A stretch of DNA of 64,000 nucleotides from the NCBI GenBank assembly GCA_032681305.1, contig CP136340.1, positions 310,001 through 374,000 on the forward strand. Direction: 5' to 3'. The DNA comes from HIMB114 sp008638005. Its GTDB lineage: Bacteria; Pseudomonadota; Alphaproteobacteria; Pelagibacterales; Pelagibacteraceae. This document shows, piece by piece, positions 8,788 to 17,804 of the stretch (within the stretch, counting starts at the first letter, position 1; each line of letters begins with the position of its first letter). The position numbers and the translations under genes were made by a program. The notes under the pieces are model-generated. The model made no database searches. It was not told the DNA's origin and saw only the letters and a list, made by a program, of their open reading frames with translations.

Positions 8788-9780
8788 TTGTTAGTTAACT
8801 TAAAAAATATTTTAATAATCAATGCAGGTGGCGGTTTTGGTGATAGCGTACAGTTTATTCCTTTATTAAATTGGCTTTACAAAAAATACCCTAAAATATC
8901 TATATATTATTATGCTAATGATTATCAAAAGCACTACTTTGATAATAATTTAAAGAGCTTTAGCAAACCAAATTTAAAAATAATTAAAAATTTTCCTTTA
9001 TATTTTGGATTTAGAATAAAACATTTCTTTCAATCAAAAAAATTAGCTGAAAAAAATTTCATAAAAGAATTTGATTTAATCTTAGACTGTCAAAGCAAAA
9101 TTAGAAATACTATTATTTATAATAGAATACCGCACAAAAATTATTTTTCATCTTCTGCAAATTATTTTTTTTGCAAACCAACATATAAAAATAAAAAAGA
9201 AATAAATTTAATAAAAAAAATAACAAGTTATTTAAGTTCTATAACTAATCAAGAAATTCATTTAGAATATAATATTGAAGTTAACACAAAGTTTAAAATA
9301 AAAGCAGATCAACTAATTAGTGATAAAAAAAAATATATTGGATTATCATTGGTTGCCGGTCATAAAATAAGGAATAAAGAGTTCAATAAAGATCAAATTA
9401 TTCAAACAATAAATTACTTTAAAAGAAAAAATTTTTATCCAGTTTTTTTTATTGAACAAAAACATTGTGAAATTATTGATTATATAAAAAAAAATGTTGA
9501 AGATCCTTTTTTTCCCGAGCACAATGTAGAAACTGAATATCAATCGCCAGAACTATTAATTGCGATTGCTAACAAAATGGATTTTAATTTAAGTATTGAT
9601 AATGGAGTTTCGCATTTACTTGCGTTATCTAAAAGTAAAACATTTTGCTTTTATCCTGGGAATGCCGAAAAATTCAAACCGCAAAAACAAAATTTTTATA
9701 CATATAATTGTGATAACTATGATGGTGTTCAAAAATTAAAATCTGACGAAATTATAAAATTTGTAAATACTAATTTATAG
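8788..9780 (+). CDS. glycosyltransferase family 9 (heptosyltransferase-like)
   Basis: 330 aa. The N-terminus ILIINAGGGFGDSVQFIPLLNWL has the glycine-rich loop of ADP-heptose:LPS heptosyltransferases and other GT9 proteins. The C-terminal half has DFNLSIDNGVSHLLALSKSK, the GT9 'D-G-SH-A' signature that binds the sugar-nucleotide donor. It probably acts in surface polysaccharide or LPS core assembly; the substrate is unknown. The only usable start is TTG at 8788, two bases after icd, so expression likely depends on readthrough from icd. The 3' end overlaps alaS by 11 bases, tail to tail. Strongly AT-biased, Lys/Asn/Ile-rich composition. Confidence 0.8.
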   Translation: MLVNLKNILIINAGGGFGDSVQFIPLLNWLYKKYPKISIYYYANDYQKHYFDNNLKSFSKPNLKIIKNFPLYFGFRIKHFFQSKKLAEKNFIKEFDLILDCQSKIRNTIIYNRIPHKNYFSSSANYFFCKPTYKNKKEINLIKKITSYLSSITNQEIHLEYNIEVNTKFKIKADQLISDKKKYIGLSLVAGHKIRNKEFNKDQIIQTINYFKRKNFYPVFFIEQKHCEIIDYIKKNVEDPFFPEHNVETEYQSPELLIAIANKMDFNLSIDNGVSHLLALSKSKTFCFYPGNAEKFKPQKQNFYTYNCDNYDGVQKLKSDEIIKFVNTNL

Positions 9781-12445
9781 TTTCAATAAATTTTGAGATC
9801 GCTTTATCAATATCTTGTAAGCTTATTTCACCTGCACCTGATTGGGCAAAGTCTTTCCTACCGCCACCACCCGAACTACCCAGTAAGCTAGAAATGTTTT
9901 TTACGATATTAACCGCATCATACTTATCAACTAAATCAGCAGAAACACCTGTAGAAATAGAAGTTTTGTTTTCATTTAAAGAAAAAATTAAAACAATTTT
10001 TTTTTCACCGTTTTTTTCCTTATCCACCAAAGATCGTATTTCTTTAACTGGAAAACCTTTCAATATTTGAGTGACAATATTGATATTATTTTTTTTATGT
10101 TTTCTAATAATATTTTTACTTTTATCAGAGAGAATATTTTTTGATTTTAAAACCTCTAAATATTTTAAAGCATTTGAAATTTGCTTTTCATCCTCATGAG
10201 CTTCATATCTTTTGTGATCGCCACCTAGTTTCTTTATTTGATCAACAATATCTTTTAATTTTTTTATTTGTTCTTTTTTCTCATTATCTAATTTTTTTTC
10301 ACGTTGAAAATTATATTTTTTTAAAGTTTCACCAGTCAACGCTTCAATTCTTCTAATGCCTGAGGCAATTGAGCTTTCGCTTATAACGCTAAATTGACCA
10401 ATTTCTCCTGTGTTCATAACATGAGTACCTCCGCAAAGTTCTATTGAGTATACATTGTTTTTATCATGCCCCATTGAAACCACTCTAACCTCATCTCCAT
10501 ATTTTTCTCCAAATAATGCCATGGCACCAAGTTTTATTGCCTTATCTGGCGTCATTAGCTTGGTTATTACAGTGTCATTTTGTTTAATAAAAAAATTTAC
10601 TCTATCGTTTATTATTTTTAATTGTTTTTCATTTATTTGTTTTGAATGACTAAAATCAAACCTTAATCTTTCAGGTCCAACGTAAGAACCTTTCTGTGCT
10701 ACGTGTTTACCAAGCTCTTCTCTTAAGGCTGCGTGCAATAAATGAGTTGCTGAATGATTAGCTTTTATATTTTCTTTTCTGTTTTTATTTATTTCTAATT
10801 CAGCATCCTGGTTTATTTTTATTTCACCACTTCTAACCTTGCCAATATGGACAAATAAAGATCCAAAAAACTTTTGAGTGTCTTTAACCTCAAAGATACC
10901 TGTTGATGTAACAATTTTTCCACTGTCGCCAACTTGACCTCCAGACTCTGCATAAAAACAAGTTTGATTAGTTATGATAAATCCACCTTGATCTATTTTA
11001 ATGCTATTTTTTTCATGAAACTCTTTGACAATTGATAAGATTTTAGCTTCGGCTTTATTTGAATTATATCCTAAAAATTCAGTTGAGCCCAATTTATCGT
11101 TTAATTCGAACCAAATTTTATTAACTTCTTTAGAGCCTGAACCTTTCCAGGACTTTCTTGCCTCTTGTTTTCTTTGATCCATCAAATAATCAAACTTTAC
11201 TACATCTACTTTGATATTGAGTGGCCTAAAATAATCTTCAGTTAGATCAAGGGGAAATCCAAATGTATCATAAAGTTTAAATGCTACTTCACCACTTAAG
11301 ATATTATTTTTTATTTTACTGGTCTCATCTTTTATTATCTTCATTCCGTTTGATAACATAACTTGAAACTTTTCTTCTTCATTTAAAATTGTTTCATGAA
11401 TTAATTCTTTTGCTCGTATTAATTCTCCATATTCGCCTGACATCTGATTAATTAAATGTTCGGTCATATTTGATAAAACATATTCCTTGGATCCAAGAGT
11501 ATTTGCATGTCTCATAGCTCTTCTCATAATTCTCCTAAGCACATAACCTCTTCCTTCGTTTGAAGGCATTAAACCATCTGCAATTAGAAAACATGCAGAT
11601 CTCAAATGATCAGAGATTACTCTGTGACTTGAAATGGTTTCATCGTTAATTTTTGTTTTTGTAATTGCGGAACTTAATTGAATAAGTTCTTTAAATAGGT
11701 CTATTTTATAATTATCATGTGTGCCTTGAAGAACTGCCGCCATTCGTTCAAGCCCCATACCTGTATCAACCGAGGGCTTAGGTAAATCAACCCTTTGATC
11801 TTTATTAATTTGTTCATACTGCATAAAAACCAAGTTCCAAATTTCTATAAATCTATCTCCATCTTCATCTTTTGAACCAGGAGGACCACCAAACAAGTGT
11901 TCGCCATGATCATAAAATATTTCTGAACATGGGCCACAAGGGCCTGTGTCACCCATAGACCAGAAATTGTCAGAAGTAGAAATTTTAATGATTTTATTAT
12001 CATCAAATCCAGCTATTTTTTTCCATAGATCATAAGCTTCCTGGTCCTCAGAAAAGACTGTTACGCATAATTTATCTTTTGATAACTGAAACTCTTTAGT
12101 AATGAGCTCCCAAGCATAAGAAATCGCCTGTTCTTTAAAATAATCACCAAATGAGAAATTACCTAACATTTCAAAGAAAGTATGATGTCTTGGTGTATAG
12201 CCAACATTCTCTAGATCGTTATGCTTTCCTCCTGCCCTTACACATTTTTGAGATGTTGTGGCTCTTTTATAATTTCTTTTTTCAATGCCTGTAAAAACAT
12301 TTTTAAATTGCACCATACCAGAATTAGTGAACATCAACGTTGGGTCGTTTTGAGGAATGAGTGGACTAGAGCTTATAGGCTCATGGTTGTTTTTTTTAAA
12401 AAAATTTTTAAAGGTTTCTCTTGTGTCTCTTAGAGTTTTTTTCAT
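9770..12445 (-). CDS. alaS: alanine--tRNA ligase
   Basis: Charges tRNA-Ala and edits mischarged Ser/Gly. 891 aa, full length. The N-terminal class II catalytic domain has SSPLIPQNDPTLMFTNSGM and RHHTFFEMLGNFSFGDYF. The editing domain carries zinc/substrate ligands in NHSATHLLHAALRE and ELCGGTHV. A C-Ala oligomerisation domain ends in a Gly-rich loop (LLGSSGGGGRKDFAQSGAG). It is separated from recA by a terminator, so it is probably transcribed from its own short-leader promoter. Confidence 0.97.
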   Translation of the reverse strand: MKKTLRDTRETFKNFFKKNNHEPISSSPLIPQNDPTLMFTNSGMVQFKNVFTGIEKRNYKRATTSQKCVRAGGKHNDLENVGYTPRHHTFFEMLGNFSFGDYFKEQAISYAWELITKEFQLSKDKLCVTVFSEDQEAYDLWKKIAGFDDNKIIKISTSDNFWSMGDTGPCGPCSEIFYDHGEHLFGGPPGSKDEDGDRFIEIWNLVFMQYEQINKDQRVDLPKPSVDTGMGLERMAAVLQGTHDNYKIDLFKELIQLSSAITKTKINDETISSHRVISDHLRSACFLIADGLMPSNEGRGYVLRRIMRRAMRHANTLGSKEYVLSNMTEHLINQMSGEYGELIRAKELIHETILNEEEKFQVMLSNGMKIIKDETSKIKNNILSGEVAFKLYDTFGFPLDLTEDYFRPLNIKVDVVKFDYLMDQRKQEARKSWKGSGSKEVNKIWFELNDKLGSTEFLGYNSNKAEAKILSIVKEFHEKNSIKIDQGGFIITNQTCFYAESGGQVGDSGKIVTSTGIFEVKDTQKFFGSLFVHIGKVRSGEIKINQDAELEINKNRKENIKANHSATHLLHAALREELGKHVAQKGSYVGPERLRFDFSHSKQINEKQLKIINDRVNFFIKQNDTVITKLMTPDKAIKLGAMALFGEKYGDEVRVVSMGHDKNNVYSIELCGGTHVMNTGEIGQFSVISESSIASGIRRIEALTGETLKKYNFQREKKLDNEKKEQIKKLKDIVDQIKKLGGDHKRYEAHEDEKQISNALKYLEVLKSKNILSDKSKNIIRKHKKNNINIVTQILKGFPVKEIRSLVDKEKNGEKKIVLIFSLNENKTSISTGVSADLVDKYDAVNIVKNISSLLGSSGGGGRKDFAQSGAGEISLQDIDKAISKFIETIN

Positions 12446-12453
12446 CTAAGAGA

Positions 12454-12481
12454 TAATTACAACTTTTAATATTTATGTCTA
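12454..12481 (-). promoter_or_regulatory. candidate alaS promoter
   Basis: On the minus strand TAGACA (12481-12476) is followed after 16 bases by TAATTA (12459-12454), then eight bases to the alaS ATG. It sits just past the recA terminator, where alaS would need a new promoter. The -35 match is good and the -10 match is weak. If real, the alaS transcript has almost no leader. Confidence 0.3.
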
Positions 12482-12490
12482 GTAGAGGAA

Positions 12491-12518
12491 AAGGGTGCCA
12501 AACTCAACTGACACCCTT
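12491..12518 (-). terminator. rho-independent terminator after recA
   Basis: Inverted repeat aagggtgcca / tgacaccctt with one mismatch in a 10-bp stem. On the minus strand the stem is followed by TTTTCC. It lies 16 bases past the recA stop codon, in the correct orientation to end recA and before the alaS start. Confidence 0.8.
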
Positions 12519-12534
12519 AGAGATGGTTAATTAT

Positions 12535-13665
12535 CTAATCTTTCTTTTTATCAGAGGCTTTTGTTTTTTCTGTTATTTCAATTTCCTCTTGTATTTTCTC
12601 TTTTGGAAGAGGATTACCTTCTAACTTTTCGCTAATTAATCCAGCATTAGCTCTAATTGCCATTTCAATTTCAGCTGCAATGTTAGGATTATTTTTTAAA
12701 TATTGTTTAGCATTTTCTTTTCCTTGGCCAATTTTTTCTCCTTTATAAGCATACCAAGCACCACTTTTTTCAATTATGTTTGCTTTAGCGCCAAGGTCAA
12801 TTAGCTCGCCTGTTTTACTAATACCCTCGCCGTACATAATATCAAATTCAACAACTTTGAATGGAGGGGCAACTTTATTTTTTACTACTTTTACTCTGGT
12901 TTGATTACCAATAATTTCGTCTTTTTCTTTTATCGCTCCAATTCTTCTAATATCCAATCTTACTGAAGAGTAAAATTTAAGAGCATTACCTCCGGCAGTT
13001 GTTTCTGGACTTCCAAACATTACACCGATTTTCATTCTTATCTGATTAATGAAAATAACCATCGTATTAGATTTAGAGATACTTCCAGTTAATTTTCTTA
13101 ATGCCTGACTCATTAATCTAGCTTGAAGTCCAACATGTGTATCACCCATATCACCCTCTAACTCTGCTCGAGGTGTTAAAGCCGCTACCGAGTCAATCAC
13201 CAATACAGAAACTGCACCTGATCTTACTAAAGTGTCAGCGATTTCAAGCGCCTGTTCTCCTGTATCAGGCTGTGAGATTAATAGCTCAGCTGTATTTACA
13301 CCTAATTTTTTAGCATACGTTGGGTCCAAAGCATGTTCAGCATCCACAAAAGCACAAGTACCACCTGTTTTTTGAGCTTCTGCAATTACTTGTAGAGCTA
13401 AAGTTGTTTTACCAGATGATTCTGGTCCATAAATTTCAACAATTCTACTTTTCGGCAGACCACCAATTCCTAAAGCAATATCTAAACTGAGCGATCCTGT
13501 TGAAATTGCTTCAATATCTAAAGCCTGACCCTTTTGTCCAAGCTTCATAACTGAACCTTTTCCAAAAGTTTCGTCTATTTGCCCGATTGCTGCTTCTAAT
13601 GCTTTTAATTTATCTTTATCCAACTCTTTACCGCTATTTACTATTTTCAAATTACCTTTAGTCAT
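12535..13665 (-). CDS. recA: recombinase RecA
   Basis: Homologous recombination and SOS co-protease. 376 aa. Walker A GPESSGKTT is at 80-88; the LexA/UmuD-cleavage and filament motifs are conserved, including MSQALRKLTGSISKSNT, INQIRMKIGVMFGSPETT (L2 loop) and GGNALKFYSSVRLDIRR. The acidic/Lys-rich C-tail (ITEKTKASDKKKD) is typical. A ribosome-binding AAGGA lies nine bases before the ATG. Its UmuD substrate is encoded about 5.4 kb away. A degenerate SOS-like site is noted upstream. Confidence 0.98.
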   Translation of the reverse strand: MTKGNLKIVNSGKELDKDKLKALEAAIGQIDETFGKGSVMKLGQKGQALDIEAISTGSLSLDIALGIGGLPKSRIVEIYGPESSGKTTLALQVIAEAQKTGGTCAFVDAEHALDPTYAKKLGVNTAELLISQPDTGEQALEIADTLVRSGAVSVLVIDSVAALTPRAELEGDMGDTHVGLQARLMSQALRKLTGSISKSNTMVIFINQIRMKIGVMFGSPETTAGGNALKFYSSVRLDIRRIGAIKEKDEIIGNQTRVKVVKNKVAPPFKVVEFDIMYGEGISKTGELIDLGAKANIIEKSGAWYAYKGEKIGQGKENAKQYLKNNPNIAAEIEMAIRANAGLISEKLEGNPLPKEKIQEEIEITEKTKASDKKKD

Positions 13666-13725
13666 TTTTGCATCCTTTTGTTCTAATTTTTATTAACGAC
13701 TCAATAAAAAAAATGTACACATTTT

Positions 13726-13740
13726 GTTCTTATTTACAAC
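13726..13740 (+). promoter_or_regulatory. degenerate SOS-box-like site upstream of recA
   Basis: gttcttatttacaac shares its first ten bases with the perfect GTTC-N7-GTTC box in front of umuD (GTTCTTATTTTGTTC), but the second half-site is CAAC rather than GTTC. It lies about 60 bases before the recA start, a plausible operator position. Weak on its own; supported only by the match to the umuD box. Confidence 0.4.
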
Positions 13741-13774
13741 ATTGCAAATAAGTTAATGATAATAAAGGTTTTTA

Positions 13775-15115
13775 TTAGAAAATATGTCTAATCCAGTTCT
13801 TTTTTAAATAATCTTCAGGGTTATTTATCTTAGCTTCTAAGCCCAAGTAAGATGCAGTCAAATTTCCAGTTACTTGCAAAAGTTTAAATCTGGATAAAAT
13901 TTCCTCTTTTTCTACATCGGCCAAATTTAAACTGGCTTCCAATAGCAAAGATCGTGAGCTTAAAACATCAAGTGTATCTCTTGCGCCACTTTCATACTCT
14001 TGAACTATGCCCTCATAAGCAATCTCTGCAGCTTTTACTTGTGAGTTTGCCAAAGCAAGCTCACTTTTTTTTAGCTGATATTCTGACCAAATGTTAGTTA
14101 CATTTTTTTTTGTGGTATTTTTTGCATCTTGAAAATCTAACTCGCTGCTAGTTTTTAAGGCTCTTTTCTCATTATAAAAAGAATAGTTTTTTCCACCTGA
14201 ATAAATTGGAATCTCAACTTTAGCTTCAAATTGAGACTGATCTCTTTCATTGATAGTCGAACTAACATCAGAGTTTTCTGATACTTCGAATGAAACTGAG
14301 GCTTTAGGTGCAAAAACTTCTAGGGCATCTTTAAGTAAATAGTCTGATTTTTTTAATTTTAATTCAGCAATCAATAAATCTGGGTTATTTTCAGATGCTA
14401 ATTTTAATGCTTCATCAATGTTTTGTGGTAGTTTTAAATTTAGATTATTAATTTTATTTAACTCATCTGGCTTATATCCAACTATATTAATAAAATTTTG
14501 CTCATTTACTAATAAATCATTTTGAGCTCTAATAAATTTTGCTTGAGCTCCTGCTAAAGAAGATTCAGATTGGGCTAGGTCTGATAGTTTTATTGCACCT
14601 CTTTCATATCTGCTTTTATCTAATTCAACTTGCTTGTCAGATAAATTTAGGTTGTCTTCTGTAATTTTTAATTTTTTTTCAGCAGCTAAAATTGAAGCAT
14701 AAGCATCTACTGCTTTTAATAAAACATTTTGTTCTACTGCTTTAAGTTCTTGTCTTGCAATATTAACATTTGTTCTTGCAGCTAAAGATTTTGGAATACC
14801 CTGTAGAATTTTTTGTTCTATTTTAATTGATTTTTTTTCAGTTTGAAAGTTGCTATCACTTAATGAACTTCCATCTGGCGCTCTTTGTCCTTCGTTCAAA
14901 ATATCGTTTTGGCTATATGATCCAGAAATCGAGGGTTTAAAAATAGAAAAAGATTGAATTAAAGTTTCATCGACTGCTTTCGTTTTTTCTCTTTGAGAGT
15001 TGAGCTCTTTATTATCAAGATAAGCTGATGTTAAAGTTTTAAATAAATCCTCTGAGTAAGAATTTGAAATAAAACTTAAAAATAATATAAATGAAAGTAA
15101 TATTATTTTTTTCAT
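13775..15115 (-). CDS. TolC-family outer-membrane efflux channel
   Basis: 446 aa with a signal peptide (MKKIILLSFILFLSFISNSYS) and two tandem OEP repeats of long amphipathic helices (e.g. KQVELDKSRYERGAIKLSDLAQ and the mirrored IAYEGIVQEYESGARDTLDVL), the pattern of TolC-like exit ducts. It forms the outer-membrane part of type I secretion or RND efflux. No inner-membrane partner is encoded next to it. Its ATG overlaps the stop of the upstream isomerase gene (ATGA). Confidence 0.88.
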   Translation of the reverse strand: MKKIILLSFILFLSFISNSYSEDLFKTLTSAYLDNKELNSQREKTKAVDETLIQSFSIFKPSISGSYSQNDILNEGQRAPDGSSLSDSNFQTEKKSIKIEQKILQGIPKSLAARTNVNIARQELKAVEQNVLLKAVDAYASILAAEKKLKITEDNLNLSDKQVELDKSRYERGAIKLSDLAQSESSLAGAQAKFIRAQNDLLVNEQNFINIVGYKPDELNKINNLNLKLPQNIDEALKLASENNPDLLIAELKLKKSDYLLKDALEVFAPKASVSFEVSENSDVSSTINERDQSQFEAKVEIPIYSGGKNYSFYNEKRALKTSSELDFQDAKNTTKKNVTNIWSEYQLKKSELALANSQVKAAEIAYEGIVQEYESGARDTLDVLSSRSLLLEASLNLADVEKEEILSRFKLLQVTGNLTASYLGLEAKINNPEDYLKKNWIRHIF

Positions 15116-15705
15116 TTCTTAAGTGCGTCTTCTAAATACTCCAACCGATCTTGACCCCAGTAAATTTCATTATTTAAAACGTATGATGGAGCTCCAAACA
15201 CGTCTTCTTTTATAGCATCCTCAGAATTTTTGTTATAATCTGCTGACACTTCATCACTTTCTGACAAGGTTTTAATTTTATCAAAGTCTATTTTCAAATT
15301 TTCACATATTTCCTTTAGAACATTTAAATCTGCAATATCTTTTTCCAAAGACCATAAATACCTCAAACATTCTTTACCAAAGCTTAAGCTGTGACCAGTT
15401 TTAATGGTTGCTATCGCAAACTTTGCTGGCTTATGAGGATCTGATGGTGGAAAAAATTTAGGCTGCGCATTGATAGCAACGTTATATTTTTTTGCAATTC
15501 TGTTAATTTCAATTAACCGGTATTTTAACCTTGAAGGATGTCTTTTGGGAACTGGAGTTCCTCCGGTACTAGGAAATACTTTACCAACTAAATCAAAAGG
15601 TTTTTCCTCTACTTCAATTTTATATTTTTTAACCAATTGAACAAACCTATCTACTGCAAGATAAGCAAAGGGTGATGCAACGCTGTAATAATATTTTATT
15701 TTCAT
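15112..15705 (-). CDS. DsbA-fold 2-hydroxychromene-2-carboxylate isomerase-like protein
   Basis: 197 aa. The N-terminal KIKYYYSVASPFAYLAVDRF is the HCCA isomerase/kappa-GST start, in which the DsbA-type CxxC is replaced by S-x-x-x; GAPSYVLNNEIYWGQDRLEYLE at the C-terminus is also diagnostic. The family is glutathione-dependent. In a marine oligotroph the substrate is unknown and need not be naphthalene-derived. A GST gene lies divergently 48 bases away, which suggests a shared glutathione-linked role. Overlaps the downstream tolC-like gene by four bases. Confidence 0.8.
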   Translation of the reverse strand: MKIKYYYSVASPFAYLAVDRFVQLVKKYKIEVEEKPFDLVGKVFPSTGGTPVPKRHPSRLKYRLIEINRIAKKYNVAINAQPKFFPPSDPHKPAKFAIATIKTGHSLSFGKECLRYLWSLEKDIADLNVLKEICENLKIDFDKIKTLSESDEVSADYNKNSEDAIKEDVFGAPSYVLNNEIYWGQDRLEYLEDALKK

Positions 15706-15753
15706 AGATTAGTTTTGCTATATACACATTCAAAATATTTTAGATAGGAAATT

Positions 15754-16380
15754 ATGTTTACATTATATAGCGCTGACACTCCAAATGGAAAAAAAGTTTC
15801 AATTATGCTTGAAGAGATTGGGGCAACTTATAAAGTTGAAAAAATAAATATTTTAAAAGGAGATCAATTTAAACCTGCCTTTTCAAAAATAAGCCCTTTT
15901 AATAAAATACCCGTTTTAAAGGATCATAAAAATAAAAAAACTATTTTTGAGTCTGGTGCAATCTTAATTTACCTTGGAGAAAAATATAAAAAATTTTATG
16001 ATAAAAAAGATAAGTTAAAAATTTTACAATGGTTAATGGCTCAAATGGCTTACATTGGACCAATGCTCGGGCAACATCATCAATTTCATCATTATAATTC
16101 TGGTAAAAGTAAATTTGGTGAAGAAAGATACTTTAGAATTTCAAGAGTCATCTATAAAGATTTAGATAGAAGACTATCAAAATCTAAATTTTTAGCGGGC
16201 AGTAAATATTCAATAGCAGATATTGCTACCTTTCCATGGATTGCCAGACATGAATGGCACGATATTGGTTTAAAAAAACATAAACATCTAACAAGATGGT
16301 ACAAAGAAATAGCTAAAAGAAAAGCTGTTATAAAAGGATATGATTTTATGAATAGAGGAGAAACGGTTCCAAAAGTTTAA
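15754..16380 (+). CDS. glutathione S-transferase
   Basis: 208 aa. The thioredoxin-fold domain (1-80) starts with FTLYSADTPNGKKVSIMLEE and has the glutathione-binding FESGAILIYLGEKY (about 70-83); an all-helical domain follows with SIADIATFPWIARHEW. It resembles the Ure2p/YfcG-like (Nu class) GST/disulfide reductases, with an Asn in place of the catalytic Ser/Cys. Its end overlaps the dksA-like gene by four bases, tail to tail. Confidence 0.85.
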   Translation: MFTLYSADTPNGKKVSIMLEEIGATYKVEKINILKGDQFKPAFSKISPFNKIPVLKDHKNKKTIFESGAILIYLGEKYKKFYDKKDKLKILQWLMAQMAYIGPMLGQHHQFHHYNSGKSKFGEERYFRISRVIYKDLDRRLSKSKFLAGSKYSIADIATFPWIARHEWHDIGLKKHKHLTRWYKEIAKRKAVIKGYDFMNRGETVPKV

Positions 16381-16793
16381 TCTTCTGCAAAAACTTTTTC
16401 TTGTTTTTCATGTTGCTCTTGAGCCTCAACTGTCATAGTTGCAATAGGTCTCGCCATTAATCTCTTTAAACCAATTTCTTCACCCGTAACTTCACAATAA
16501 CCGTACACCCCTTCCTCAATTTTTTGCACTGCTGAGTCAATTTTTTTAATTAATTTTTTATTTCTGTTTACAGTTCTCATTTCTACAGTTTTGCTTGAGT
16601 AAGATGTTGCCTGATCAACAATGTCTGCTGATGCAGCATTATCATCATCATTACCAAAAATAATTCTATTATTTTGGTCAATTAAATCATTTTTCCAATC
16701 TGCTAGCATCTTTCTAAAAAAAGTTTTATGCTTAGCACACATATACTTTTCTTTTGATGAAGGTTTATAGGTCTTTGATATTTTTGTTGGCAT
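16377..16793 (-). CDS. dksA: DksA/TraR-family RNA polymerase-binding factor
   Basis: 138 aa. A long coiled-coil (about 25-100) carries the tip region, followed by the zinc-finger-derived motif YGYCEVTGEEIGLKRLMARP. Of the four canonical zinc cysteines only the first remains (C-E-V-T instead of C-x-x-C, and T/A in the second pair). This is a degenerate finger, which I recall being common in alphaproteobacterial DksA proteins. It likely mediates ppGpp-linked control of transcription initiation. Start ATG at 16793. Confidence 0.88.
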   Translation of the reverse strand: MPTKISKTYKPSSKEKYMCAKHKTFFRKMLADWKNDLIDQNNRIIFGNDDDNAASADIVDQATSYSSKTVEMRTVNRNKKLIKKIDSAVQKIEEGVYGYCEVTGEEIGLKRLMARPIATMTVEAQEQHEKQEKVFAED

Positions 16794-16934
16794 ACTAAAT
16801 AAGTAAAAAGTTAATATAGGTTCGTATTTTTTAGTGTCAATTATAATGATGAATGTAAAAAGTTATTAAATATTAGATAAAAGTACTATTTTGCTATTTT
16901 TAATCACAAATTTTATAGTAACGCTTAAAAATTT

Positions 16935-17804
16935 ATGAAGAAATATATTATTCTAATTCCAGTTTTTAATGACTGGATTTCAGTTTTTAAACTCATTGAT
17001 AGTATCGATCTTCAAATTTCTGACCAATCTGTAGATATTATTATTGTAAATGATGCATCGACTGAAAATTTTGAAGCCAGCCACAAACAATTTAATAAAA
17101 TTAATTCTGTCAAAATACTTAATCTTAAAGAAAATGGAGGTCATAGAAAAGCGATTGCCACTGGTCTAAAATATTGTGAACAAAATCTTTCTTACGATTT
17201 TATCATTCCTATGGATGGAGATGGAGAGGATCGTCCTGAAGAATTAAAAAATTTCTTTTTAGCATCTGAAAAACAGGATGCCAATGTGATCACAGGCATA
17301 AGAGTAAAAAGAAGTGAAGGTTTGCTTTTTAAATATTTATACTTCATTCATAAATTCATTACAAAATTTATTACCGGCAAAGATATTCGATTTGGAAATT
17401 TTACATGCCTTTCCAAACAAGCTGTAACAATCCTCCTATCAGATGGATCAATCTGGTTAAGTTTTTCAGGTGCGGTTACAAAACACTTTTCTTCCCATGA
17501 TACTATCAATTCTTATCGAGGAACCAGATACTTTGGTCCTTCTAAAATGAGCTTGTTTAAACTTATTTTGCATTCACAGCGTATCTCCGCTGTCTTTAAG
17601 GAAGTTGTTTTCGTTAGAATTGTTGCATTAATTTTAATCTTGGGTTTGTTGGCTTATTATATTTCTGCGTATTTTTTAATTCTAGCCTTGTCAGGATGGG
17701 TTTTTTTATTTTTCATAGTTTATCTTGCCATCGATAATGACATTAATAAGCTAAATAATTCTCTTAAAAATATTAAAGATTCAACAAACATTTACAGTAG
17801 GTAA
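16935..17804 (+). CDS. family 2 glycosyltransferase with C-terminal membrane helices
   Basis: 289 aa. The GT-A fold N-terminus is YIILIPVFNDW, with IIIVNDAS (about 35-42) and the metal-binding MDGDGEDRPE (near 94-103). Two adjacent transmembrane helices at 225-270 resemble dolichol-phosphate mannosyltransferase/GtrB-like enzymes that load a sugar onto polyprenyl phosphate. The product is unknown. It lies alone between dksA and umuC; its last 24 bases overlap the 3' end of umuC on the other strand. Confidence 0.8.
   Translation: MKKYIILIPVFNDWISVFKLIDSIDLQISDQSVDIIIVNDASTENFEASHKQFNKINSVKILNLKENGGHRKAIATGLKYCEQNLSYDFIIPMDGDGEDRPEELKNFFLASEKQDANVITGIRVKRSEGLLFKYLYFIHKFITKFITGKDIRFGNFTCLSKQAVTILLSDGSIWLSFSGAVTKHFSSHDTINSYRGTRYFGPSKMSLFKLILHSQRISAVFKEVVFVRIVALILILGLLAYYISAYFLILALSGWVFLFFIVYLAIDNDINKLNNSLKNIKDSTNIYSR

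Noticed and set aside
16377..16793. DksA with lost zinc ligands as a pseudogene
   Set aside because: The frame is intact and the C-E-V-T degenerate finger is, to my knowledge, common in alphaproteobacteria.
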